DNA of 20,986 nucleotides from CAYVQB01 sp964453985 (lineage in GTDB: Bacteria; Babelota; Babeliae; Babelales; UASB340). Shown piece by piece: positions 1-7,214 of the stretch (within the stretch, counting starts at the first letter, position 1; every line of letters starts with the position of its first letter). A program made the position numbers and the translations under genes. The stretch covers positions 1 to 20,986 of the forward strand of contig CAYVQB010000014.1 of assembly GCA_964453985.1 (NCBI GenBank). The letters run 5' to 3'. The notes below the pieces were generated by a model, which had not been told where the DNA came from, made no database searches, and saw nothing but the letters and a program-made list of their open reading frames with translations.

Positions 1-982
1 TTTTGGCAACAATCTGCATATGTGAAGATAGTAAATTCATGGAAATAAATTTTTGAAAAGATTCTCCTAGCTCACCCCAATTATCAAGTAAAACATGCTT
101 TAAAAATTTGTTATCAGTTATATCAAGTTCCCCACTCAAAACAGAATTCCTAACCATCTCTGCATCAAGACTACCCGGGGCTGTTACTTCCAAAACCTCA
201 AAACCACAAGCATTTAAAAGAAGGGTAAGAGATTGAATATTAAAATAATTTATATGATTAGGAGCAACTATGTTATCAGACAATCTACCCAACAAATCCA
301 AGTCGAAACCTTTAATATTTGGAGTTGTAAGTATCAGCATTCCATCTTTTTTTAAAATTTCAGAGCATTTTTTCAAGAATAATTTCGGATCAAAGAGATG
401 CTCTATAAGTTCGAAACTTGTTATTACATCAACACCATTATCAAGCTTAACATTTTCTATAAATTCCTCTATAACCTCTAGCCCTTTTTTCCTACACATT
501 TTAGCAAACTCTTGAGAAGGTTCAAGCGCTATAACACTCTTAAAAAGTTTAATTTTTTGTATTTCTTCACAAAAAATTCCATATCCAGCACCAACATCCA
601 ATAAAGCATCATTTTTTTGATTATACTTTAAACAAATCTCTCTCACCCTAGATACGCGAGGATAAAATATATGTTTTCTTCTTGCCTCTTCAGAGACAAT
701 AAAAATTTTACTCCAAAAATTGAAACACTCAGAATCTTTATAAAAGCCATGCAACATTTTACTTATTGGCCTAGGATTTACAAATAAAGTTTCACAACTG
801 TTACATGAAACAAAATCAAAACCCTCTTTTTCAAAGTTTTTTTTATATTCACCCAAACCACAGGCAGGGCAATTAACATAAACAAACTCATTCTTTTGTT
901 TTGCCATTTTAATTGCAGCTTCAAATCTTAAATTATTATACTCTTTTCTAAGTATTTCAGGACGAATGTCTTGCCCAAACAT
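1..982 (-). CDS. Class I SAM-dependent methyltransferase with N-terminal Cys4 zinc ribbon (3' end beyond window)
   Basis: Open frame of 327 codons read from an ATG at 980-982 to the window edge with no stop, so the C-terminus is missing, probably only slightly. An AGGAG at 991-995 lies 8 bases before the ATG and fixes the start. Residues 38-63 carry two Cys-x2-Cys pairs (CPAC at 38-41, CNSC at 60-63), a zinc-ribbon arrangement common at the front of sugar C- or O-methyltransferases. The SAM-binding motif I is LLDVGAGYG (127-135), followed by the acidic LEP (153-155), ELIEHL (191-196) and a late NHINYF (242-247). It is the second gene of a minus-strand pair, 17 bases after the isomerase-like gene. 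In a glycan locus it probably methylates a nucleotide sugar or a glycan residue. The substrate cannot be told from sequence. Confidence 0.85.
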   Translation of the reverse strand, partial: MFGQDIRPEILRKEYNNLRFEAAIKMAKQKNEFVYVNCPACGLGEYKKNFEKEGFDFVSCNSCETLFVNPRPISKMLHGFYKDSECFNFWSKIFIVSEEARRKHIFYPRVSRVREICLKYNQKNDALLDVGAGYGIFCEEIQKIKLFKSVIALEPSQEFAKMCRKKGLEVIEEFIENVKLDNGVDVITSFELIEHLFDPKLFLKKCSEILKKDGMLILTTPNIKGFDLDLLGRLSDNIVAPNHINYFNIQSLTLLLNACGFEVLEVTAPGSLDAEMVRNSVLSGELDITDNKFLKHVLLDNWGELGESFQKFISMNLLSSHMQIVAK

Positions 983-999
983 CTATTTATCTCCTATTT

Positions 1000-1776
1000 C
1001 TAATTTATTTTTTTAATAAAATTCATATCTTCTACAAAATCTCTCAAACTATCTTTGAATTTCTTAGGCGTTTCAATAGTTATAAATGAATTTTGGTATA
1101 ATAAAGATAAAATTTTATTTAACTTAAAATCACCATCACCAATATTCTTATGTTCATCATATAAACCATTAAAATCGCCATCAGCTACATGATAAATTTT
1201 AGGTACTAGCTTATTAAATTGTCGTAAAAAATCAAAGGGGTCAATCCCCTTCGCATTAGCTGAATATATTGCATGCCCAATATCTAAACAAAAACCTAAA
1301 CCTGTATTTTTTATAACAAATTCAATTTCTTCAGGCGAATTACCAACACAAATTAGATTATCTATGATAGCAAAATATGGTTTATTTTCTATTACTGTAC
1401 GCTTTGTATCTATAACTTTTTGATCTATTAATTTATTTAATTGATATAAAGTTTCTTGAATATCACCGTCCAAGCCTGGATGAAAAATAACGAACTTGAC
1501 ATCAAGATCATCTGCAAATTTAAATGCTTCCTGGGCTAATATAATATTATTTTCATAGAAACTTCTTTTGGCTAGATTTAAGCCTTTCATAGAGTGTGCA
1601 GCATGAATGATGTACGGAATCTTTAAATCTTTCCAAACTTTTATAAATTCTTTATAACTGTTCGGCACAGCAAAAAGCTCTATATATTGATATATCCCCT
1701 CATCATAAAGCCTAATAGCTTCATTAACATAATTCTTATTTGTCGACCAAAGTTTTAAACCAAAATTAAAATTCAT
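1000..1776 (-). CDS. Sugar phosphate isomerase/epimerase-like TIM-barrel protein (xylose isomerase-like / AP endonuclease 2 fold)
   Basis: Complete 258-residue protein with ATG at 1774-1776 and an AAGGG-type ribosome site just upstream. The fold assignment rests on spaced putative metal ligands typical of the family: His58/His61, His99 in FHPG, Glu130 in VIEN, Asp165 and His168 in LDIGH, His196, and the DEHKNIGDG stretch (207-215), which resembles the DRHxNIGxG signature of endonuclease IV-like proteins, then Glu235 in IETP. Such proteins isomerise or epimerise sugars or sugar phosphates using a divalent metal. It is divergent from the aldo/keto reductase and directly upstream of the methyltransferase gene. 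My recollection is that proteins of this type recur next to acylneuraminate cytidylyltransferases with no assigned reaction, so no substrate is proposed. A DNA-repair role is unlikely given the neighbours. Confidence 0.8.
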   Translation of the reverse strand: MNFNFGLKLWSTNKNYVNEAIRLYDEGIYQYIELFAVPNSYKEFIKVWKDLKIPYIIHAAHSMKGLNLAKRSFYENNIILAQEAFKFADDLDVKFVIFHPGLDGDIQETLYQLNKLIDQKVIDTKRTVIENKPYFAIIDNLICVGNSPEEIEFVIKNTGLGFCLDIGHAIYSANAKGIDPFDFLRQFNKLVPKIYHVADGDFNGLYDEHKNIGDGDFKLNKILSLLYQNSFITIETPKKFKDSLRDFVEDMNFIKKIN

Positions 1777-1859
1777 AACACCCTTGATTTTTGTTAACTT
1801 TACTCACAATATATATAAGATATGAATTAAATAGGCTTAAGGCAAACGAAAAAAAGTAT
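1777..1859. promoter_or_regulatory. Divergent intergenic region with candidate promoters for both flanking transcription units
   Basis: This is the only stretch between divergently oriented genes in the window, so promoters for both sides should lie here. On the plus strand TTGTTA (1791-1796) and TATAAG (1814-1819) are 17 bases apart, a good sigma-70-like pair. It would start transcription about 35 bases before the ATG at 1860. On the minus strand TTGCCT and TATCTT are also 17 bases apart. The region is very AT-rich, so chance matches are likely and these boxes are suggestions only. The location is better supported than the exact boxes. Confidence 0.4.
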
Positions 1860-2735
1860 ATGAAGCTAGCAATAGGAACAGTTCAATTTGGTATTCCGTA
1901 TGGAATTTCTAATGATTCTGGACAAACAAATATCAATGAAATAAAAAAAATATTAAACATATGCAAAAAAACCAACATACAACTTTTAGATACTGCACCT
2001 GCATATGGACAAAGCGAAAAGATACTAGGAAAAGTCCTAGGAAAAGAACCTAACTTTAAAATTATCACCAAAACACCATACTTTAACTCCAACAAAATAA
2101 CTCAGAAAGATATTTCTAAACTCATAAATAGCATCAATTGTTCACTAAACAACCTAAAAAAAAACCGCTTATATGGAGTACTGTTCCACAATACAGATGA
2201 CTTATTTTGTGAAAATGGAGAAAAACTTTTAGTTGAATTAAATAAACTAAAAAAGCAAAAAGTCATACAAAAAATAGGTTTTTCTGTATACACAAAAAAT
2301 CAAATAAATAGAATCTTAGATTTCTTTGATTTTGATATAATTCAACTGCCTATAAACATACTAGACCAAAATCTTTTATTAGACGGATCACTAGAAAAGC
2401 TAAAAAAATCAAAGATAGAAATACATGCTAGATCCATTTTCTTACAAGGGCTCCTGCTTATGCCCACCAAAAACATACCTAACTATTTCAAACCAGCACT
2501 TAATATGGTAAACAAAACTTTAAACGATTTAAATATAACCCCACTACAAGCAGCTTTAGCTTTTGTGAAAAACATCAAATATATAGACTACATGTTAGTT
2601 GGGGTAAACAATTCGAAACAACTTATTGAAAATATAGACGCTTACAATAAGATAACTAAAAACTTAAATTTTGAAAAGTTCGCCTGTTTTGATGAAAAAA
2701 TAACAAACCCAACCCTATGGAAACATATCAAATGA
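1860..2735 (+). CDS. Aldo/keto reductase family oxidoreductase
   Basis: NADPH-dependent carbonyl reductase fold, 291 residues from the ATG at 1860. The frame stays open up to a TTG at 1791, but that codon falls inside the proposed promoter and the extra 23 residues do not look like the family. The product from 1860 begins with the typical first strand MKLAIGTVQFG. The catalytic tetrad is visible: Asp44 and Tyr49 in DTAPAYGQSE, Lys71 in IITKTP, His110 in VLFHN. The length is normal to slightly short. The stop overlaps the next start as ATGA, which implies translational coupling with the Gfo/Idh/MocA gene. Its position as first gene of a block ending in a CMP-sugar synthetase suggests it acts on a precursor or side chain of a nonulosonate-like sugar. 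This is inference, and the substrate is unknown. Confidence 0.85.
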   Translation: MKLAIGTVQFGIPYGISNDSGQTNINEIKKILNICKKTNIQLLDTAPAYGQSEKILGKVLGKEPNFKIITKTPYFNSNKITQKDISKLINSINCSLNNLKKNRLYGVLFHNTDDLFCENGEKLLVELNKLKKQKVIQKIGFSVYTKNQINRILDFFDFDIIQLPINILDQNLLLDGSLEKLKKSKIEIHARSIFLQGLLLMPTKNIPNYFKPALNMVNKTLNDLNITPLQAALAFVKNIKYIDYMLVGVNNSKQLIENIDAYNKITKNLNFEKFACFDEKITNPTLWKHIK

Positions 2736-3646
2736 AAGATTTAAAACTTGGCATTATAGGATTAAGTAAGGGTAATGGACACCCCTACTCATGGTCGGCA
2801 ATATTTAATGGGTATAATAATAAATTCATGAAAGACTGTCCCTTCCCTGTTATACCTGAATATCTATCAAAACAACAATTTCCACGAGACACAATAAAAA
2901 AAGCAAAGGTAACACACATCTGGACGCAGGATAAATCATTATCAAAACATGTAGCTAAAGCGAGCAATATTGAAAATGTCGTAGACAATTATAAAGACTT
3001 AATTGGCAAGGTAGATGCAATACTCCTTGCAAGAGATGATTATCAAAATCACTACAAAATCAGTAAAACATTCATACAAGAAAAGCTACCTATATACATA
3101 GACAAACCGCTAGCTATCAACTTAAAAACAGCAAATAAAATATTAAATCTAGAAAAATTCGAAAATCAAATATTTACTTGCTCTGCAATTGGCTATGCAA
3201 AAGAATTTAACCTATCTAAAAAAATTTTAGACCCTATAGGAAAAATAAAACATATAGATGCCTACATAATGAAAGATTGGGATAAATATGGCATCCACAT
3301 AATAGAACCTGTATTAAAAATAATCTCAACTCAATATGATTTAGAAAATTTAGAAATAAAAACCATAAAAATAACAAAATCTAACGACATTAAAGTTGTG
3401 ACTATTAATTGGAGTAATAATTTAATAACCAATTTTTCTACTTTAGGCAACCTTAAAACCCCTATAAAGATAACTATCTATGGTGAAAAAAACAGTAAAG
3501 AATTAATATTTAAAGATAGTTTTTTTGCGTTCAAAAAGGCCCTCCAAAAATTTATTGATATACTCTTAAAAAAAGAAGACGCCCCTTCAAAAAAATTCAT
3601 TCTAAAAATTATAGAAATAATAGAAAGGGGAAACAAGTATGACTAA
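2732..3646 (+). CDS. Gfo/Idh/MocA family oxidoreductase
   Basis: NAD(P)-dependent sugar oxidoreductase, 304 residues from the ATG at 2732, which overlaps the preceding TGA as ATGA. Another in-frame ATG at 2717 would create a longer overlap and is less likely. The N-terminal nucleotide-binding turn is unusual: after the first strand it reads GLSKGNGHPYS (10-20) rather than a clean GxGxxG. Family-type catalytic residues are present: Lys125 in YIDKPLA (the usual EKP position) and His189 in YGIHIIEP. The protein is shorter than most of the family (often 330-380). It overlaps the next gene by 8 bases. In this block it may oxidise, reduce or epimerise a sugar hydroxyl through a keto intermediate. 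The specific reaction is unknown. Confidence 0.8.
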   Translation: MKDLKLGIIGLSKGNGHPYSWSAIFNGYNNKFMKDCPFPVIPEYLSKQQFPRDTIKKAKVTHIWTQDKSLSKHVAKASNIENVVDNYKDLIGKVDAILLARDDYQNHYKISKTFIQEKLPIYIDKPLAINLKTANKILNLEKFENQIFTCSAIGYAKEFNLSKKILDPIGKIKHIDAYIMKDWDKYGIHIIEPVLKIISTQYDLENLEIKTIKITKSNDIKVVTINWSNNLITNFSTLGNLKTPIKITIYGEKNSKELIFKDSFFAFKKALQKFIDILLKKEDAPSKKFILKIIEIIERGNKYD

Positions 3647-4397
3647 AACAATACTAATAACAGGAGGTACCGGAAAATTAGGGGCTCAATTCGTAAAACA
3701 TTTTATGAATAAAAATTTTAATGTAATATTTACCTCGTTAAAACAATCAGAAATTGATGCATTACTAAAAAATGAAATTTTAAACAATAAAAAAACTCTA
3801 GGAATTGAAATAGACCTAGAAAAAAAAGATTTAGCCTCTAATATTTTGAATTTTTTAACAAAAAAAAAGCTCTTTCCTAATATTCTTGTTAACTGCGCAA
3901 GAAGCCTAGCTTATTTAAAAATAAACAACGATGGCATTACCCAAAGAGACCATTGGCTTGGCGAATTTACTCTTGATACCATTGTTCCATATGAACTGTC
4001 AATGGCTCTAGCTAAACACCCTAAATCTAAACTAGAAAACATAATAAATATAAGTTCAATGTATGGAATAGTCCCCGCAAATCCAAACTTATATAAAAAT
4101 CCAGAACAAGAATCTCCGATACAATACGGAGTATGTAAGGCAGCACAAATTCATCTAACAAAAGAACTTGCAATTAGATTAGCGCCTAAAAACATAAAGG
4201 TTAACTCCATATCATTTGGGGGAGTTGAGGGAAGAGTCGATAGTGCATTCAAAAAAAGATATTCAAAGCTATGTCCCTTGGGTAAAATGCTCCAAGAAAA
4301 GGAAGTTATTGGTGCAATAGACTTTTTAACATCCGAAAATGCAAATTATATAACTGGACACAATTTGGTTGTAGACGGAGGATGGACAATATGGTAA
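3639..4397 (+). CDS. SDR family oxidoreductase, PtmA-like (flagellin modification protein A type)
   Basis: Classical short-chain dehydrogenase of 252 residues. The start at 3639 is supported by AAGGGG at 3625-3630, 8 bases upstream. The cofactor loop is TGGTGKLG (8-15), the catalytic serine region is ISSMYG (138-143), and the active-site pair is Tyr163 and Lys167 in YGVCK. The usual NNAG motif is degenerate (NCAR at 85-88). The VDGG motif near the C-terminus (245-248) is normal. The SSMYGIV stretch followed by an insertion before the active-site tyrosine resembles PtmA of Campylobacter glycan loci, which acts in the legionaminic-acid branch. That link is from memory, not a search. It is followed by the cytidylyltransferase with a 7-base overlap. 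A nine-A tract lies inside the gene at 3860-3868. Confidence 0.82.
   Translation: MTKTILITGGTGKLGAQFVKHFMNKNFNVIFTSLKQSEIDALLKNEILNNKKTLGIEIDLEKKDLASNILNFLTKKKLFPNILVNCARSLAYLKINNDGITQRDHWLGEFTLDTIVPYELSMALAKHPKSKLENIINISSMYGIVPANPNLYKNPEQESPIQYGVCKAAQIHLTKELAIRLAPKNIKVNSISFGGVEGRVDSAFKKRYSKLCPLGKMLQEKEVIGAIDFLTSENANYITGHNLVVDGGWTIW
4377..4381 (+). promoter_or_regulatory. Ribosome binding site GGAGG that decides the cytidylyltransferase start
   Basis: A perfect GGAGG lies inside the last codons of the SDR gene. An ATG at 4382 touches it directly and cannot be used efficiently. The ATG at 4391 is 9 bases downstream, a normal spacing, so 4391 is chosen as the start. Confidence 0.7.
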
Positions 4398-5137
4398 AAA
4401 GAAAAAAAAATATAGCCATTATTCCTGCAAGAGGTGGATCCAAAAGAATTCCTAAAAAAAATATCATAGATTTTTTCGGAAAACCCATGATAGCACGGAC
4501 AATAGATGCTGCTAAAAAATCAAATATCTTTGATGAAATAATGGTAAGCACAGACAATAAAGAGATTGCAGATATTTCACAAGAATATGGCGCGCATGTA
4601 CCATTTCTTCGTAAAAATTATAACGATGATTATGCCACTGTAAGCGATGCAATAATATACTCTTTAAAAGAATTAAAAGATAAACTAAGCAAAGAATATG
4701 AAACAGTCACTCTTCTAATGGCAAATTGCCCCTTAAGAAACAATTTTGACATAATAAAAGCACATACTAATTTCACAAAGCTTGAAGCAACTTTTCAAAT
4801 TAGCTGCTTTAAGTTTGGTTGGATGAATCCATGGTGGGCATCTAAATTAAATAACAAATCTGAACCCGTAAGCGTTTTCCCTCAAGCATTTAAACAAAGG
4901 TCTCAAGACCTAGAAGAACTTTATTGTCCTACCGGAGCAATATGGATCGCCAAAACCAAAGATCTATTACAACAAAAATCTTTTTATGGAAAACCATTAA
5001 AATTTTTTCCATTAGATTGGAAATCCGCCATTGATATAGACAACTATGAAGATCTAGAAATGGCAAAAGCCTTGTTTTTATTACAAAACAATTCTTTTTA
5101 TAATTTTAATAATATGAAAAACATCTCGATCTTTTAG
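4391..5137 (+). CDS. Acylneuraminate cytidylyltransferase family protein (CMP-nonulosonate synthetase, NeuA/PseF type)
   Basis: Activates a nine-carbon keto acid with CTP to form a CMP-sugar. 248 residues. The N-terminal CTP-binding signature IIPARGGSKRIPKKN (10-24) is intact, with Arg14 and Lys18. STDN (53-56) follows, then CPLRNN (113-118), the GAIWIAK strand (182-188) and the C-terminal IDID (214-217), which matches the metal-binding end of the family. The family covers NeuA, LegF, PseF and KdsB relatives. The nearby pseB and pseC favour pseudaminate, but sequence alone does not settle the substrate. It is the last gene of the plus-strand block. Its final ~19 codons overlap the convergent pseC end, and the tail after residue ~230 looks unlike normal family ends. 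There is a nine-A tract at codons 4-7 (4402-4410). Confidence 0.85.
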   Translation: MVKRKKNIAIIPARGGSKRIPKKNIIDFFGKPMIARTIDAAKKSNIFDEIMVSTDNKEIADISQEYGAHVPFLRKNYNDDYATVSDAIIYSLKELKDKLSKEYETVTLLMANCPLRNNFDIIKAHTNFTKLEATFQISCFKFGWMNPWWASKLNNKSEPVSVFPQAFKQRSQDLEELYCPTGAIWIAKTKDLLQQKSFYGKPLKFFPLDWKSAIDIDNYEDLEMAKALFLLQNNSFYNFNNMKNISIF

Positions 5138-6235
5138 ATTTGGATATAAAGGCAATGAAATGACCTTTTGATAATATTGCTCTGCAATAAGATAATTGCC
5201 AAGCTCAAAACCAAAGTTTCGATAATACGGTTGTAAATGCACTGGTATATAGTGCACCTGCAAATGCAACCCATTATTTTTTAATTCTTCAAATAAATCT
5301 TTTTTGTTAATCTTTATTTTATTAAAATCTATTAGTAATGGACACAAATGAAACGATGCCTTTGAAAAATCTTTTTCTTTTAATAAATCAAATCTTTGGT
5401 CGCCAGCAAACTCTTTTCTGTAAATATCAACTATTTCTCTTCGTCTTTGTCTGAATTTATCTAATTTCTTAAGTTGAGAAATACCAAGAGCTGCATTAAT
5501 ATCTGGAAGTCTATAATTAAAACCAATAAAATGTTGCTCATAATACCATGGGCCATCATTTTGGGTCATTTTATCTTTATCTCTTGTAATACCATGACTT
5601 CTTAGCATTAATAACTTTTCATACAAGTCTTTGTTATTTGTAGTTATTGCACCACCTTCACCTGTAGTCACGGTTTTGACCGGGTGAAAAGAGAAAGTTG
5701 TCATGTCTGAATATTTGCAAGAACCAACTTTATGATTTTTATATAAAGAACCAATAGCATGAGCAGCATCTTCTATAACAAAAAGATCATGGTTTTTTGC
5801 TATTTCATAAATAGATTCCATATCACAAGATTGCCCTGCAAAGTGCACAGGTATTATAGCCTTGGTTTTTGAAGTTATTTGTTCTTTAATTTTTTCAGGA
5901 TCAATATTAGCTGTATCCTTTTGTATGTCTGCAAATTTCACAGTTCCACCTACATACAAAACACAATTGGCAGAAGCCAAAAAAGTATTTGGTGAGGTTA
6001 TGACCTCATCGCCCGAGGATACTCCTAAAGCCAACATGGCCAAATGTAAAGCAGCTGTACCATTACAAACAGCAACACAATATTTAGCTCCTGTGTAATC
6101 ACATATAGCTTGTTCAAATTCCCTTACCTTTGGGCCCTGTGTTAACCAAGGCGAACGCAAAGTTTTAACAACCTCCCATACGTCACCCCAAGATATAGAT
6201 TGCTTACCATAAGAATATTTTTTTTTAGAGTTCAT
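5081..6235 (-). CDS. pseC: PseC-like UDP-4-amino-4,6-dideoxy-N-acetyl-beta-L-altrosamine transaminase
   Basis: PLP-dependent DegT/DnrJ/EryC1-family aminotransferase of 384 residues, normal for PseC. It aminates C4 of the 4-keto sugar made by PseB. The PLP lysine is Lys187 in FSFHPVKTVTTGEGG, a form typical of PseC. Asp156 in VIEDAAHA should bind the pyridine nitrogen, and CNGTAALHLA (57-66) holds the phosphate. The ATG lies inside the last codons of pseB (11-base overlap) with no clear ribosome site, so translation is probably coupled. The order pseB then pseC is the usual one in pseudaminic-acid loci. A nine-A tract covers codons 4-6 (6218-6226). The 3' end overlaps the convergent cytidylyltransferase by 57 bases. 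Related 4-aminotransferases (PglE, LegC) are alternatives, but the direct pairing with PseB favours PseC. Confidence 0.88.
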   Translation of the reverse strand: MNSKKKYSYGKQSISWGDVWEVVKTLRSPWLTQGPKVREFEQAICDYTGAKYCVAVCNGTAALHLAMLALGVSSGDEVITSPNTFLASANCVLYVGGTVKFADIQKDTANIDPEKIKEQITSKTKAIIPVHFAGQSCDMESIYEIAKNHDLFVIEDAAHAIGSLYKNHKVGSCKYSDMTTFSFHPVKTVTTGEGGAITTNNKDLYEKLLMLRSHGITRDKDKMTQNDGPWYYEQHFIGFNYRLPDINAALGISQLKKLDKFRQRRREIVDIYRKEFAGDQRFDLLKEKDFSKASFHLCPLLIDFNKIKINKKDLFEELKNNGLHLQVHYIPVHLQPYYRNFGFELGNYLIAEQYYQKVISLPLYPNLKDRDVFHIIKIIKRIVL

Positions 6236-7214
6236 CGATCATGACTTTCATTTGATTAATATCAAGCCATTCTTTATTATTACCGCTATGATATTCAAAG
6301 CCTTTATCAACAAGCTTAGCTTTTTCATAAAAATCATTTAACTTATCACATCTAAATGCAGGCTTAACTACAAAATATTTTTCAAATTCTATAGCATTCC
6401 TAGCATCTTCCTTGGTAATCATAACCTCATGAATTTTTTCGCCTGGACGAATGCCAACAGTCTTTATAGGGATCTCAGGAGCAAGGGCTCTTGCCAAATC
6501 TACAACTTTCATAGAAGGAATTTTTTTTATAAAAAGCTCTCCACCTTGCATAATCTCCAAAGACATCAAAACCATTTCAACGGCATCTTCAAGCTTTAAC
6601 CAAAAACGAGTCATTCTGTTATCTGTTATCGGTAATTCTTTTGCACCATTTTGTAATAATTCTTGAAAATACGGAATTACAGAACCACGACTACCAGCAA
6701 CATTACCATACCGAACTACAGAAAACTTTGTATCATGAACCCCTGAATAAACATTACCAGCAATAAAAAGTTTATCAGAACAAAGTTTTGTAGCACCATA
6801 AAGATTAACAGGAGCACAAGCCTTATCCGTACTTAGTGCAACAACTTTTTTTACATTTCTATCTATTGCAGCATCAATAACATTTTGAGCACCAAGGATA
6901 TTAGTTTTCACAGCCTCGAAAGGATTATATTCACACGATGGCACTTGCTTTAAGGCAGCCGCATGAATAACAATATCAACTCCATCAAAAGCCCTGTAAA
7001 GCCTATCTCTGTCTCTTACATCACCAACAAAGAATCTAAGTTTATTGTTATCTAAAAACTCAGACATATTAGACATTACAAACTGCTTGTATTCATCTCT
7101 AGAAAAAACTATAACTCGTTCTATATTAGGATATTTTGCCAGTATAGTTTTTATGAATTCTTTACCAAACGAACCTGTTCCCCCAGTAACCAAAATAGAT
7201 TTACCGTTCAACAT
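6225..7214 (-). CDS. pseB: PseB-like UDP-N-acetylglucosamine 4,6-dehydratase (inverting)
   Basis: Extended SDR enzyme that removes water from UDP-GlcNAc with C5 inversion, the first step to pseudaminic acid. 329 residues, close to the Helicobacter FlaA1/PseB length. The cofactor motif is TGGTGSFG (10-17), with the SFG variant characteristic of PseB. The catalytic set is Asp130 and Lys131 in STDKA, Tyr139 and Lys143 in NLYGATK, which aligns with Asp132/Lys133/Tyr141 of FlaA1 with a constant shift of two. No membrane segments are present, which separates it from PglF/WbpM-type dehydratases. It overlaps fcl upstream by 14 bases and pseC downstream by 11, so the three are one transcription unit. 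Retaining 4,6-dehydratases such as LegB are less likely because of the motif match. Confidence 0.9.
   Translation of the reverse strand: MLNGKSILVTGGTGSFGKEFIKTILAKYPNIERVIVFSRDEYKQFVMSNMSEFLDNNKLRFFVGDVRDRDRLYRAFDGVDIVIHAAALKQVPSCEYNPFEAVKTNILGAQNVIDAAIDRNVKKVVALSTDKACAPVNLYGATKLCSDKLFIAGNVYSGVHDTKFSVVRYGNVAGSRGSVIPYFQELLQNGAKELPITDNRMTRFWLKLEDAVEMVLMSLEIMQGGELFIKKIPSMKVVDLARALAPEIPIKTVGIRPGEKIHEVMITKEDARNAIEFEKYFVVKPAFRCDKLNDFYEKAKLVDKGFEYHSGNNKEWLDINQMKVMIDEL

Noticed and set aside
270..515. Plus-strand open frame of 81 codons
   Set aside because: Antisense to the methyltransferase at 1-982, whose SAM motifs are read on the minus strand.
1791..1859. TTG-initiated N-terminal extension of the aldo/keto reductase
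   Set aside because: Adds 23 residues unlike the family, has no ribosome site and overlaps the likely promoter; the ATG at 1860 gives a normal N-terminus.
1..5137. Apparent drop in GC content in the left third, as a sign of transfer
   Set aside because: Single 60-base lines counted by eye gave about 25-33% in the plus-strand block and about 28-43% in the minus-strand run. The ranges overlap and the sample is tiny; a sliding-window computation would be needed.
5862..6098. Plus-strand open frame of 78 codons
   Set aside because: Antisense to pseC across its well-conserved region; a shadow of codon usage on the other strand.
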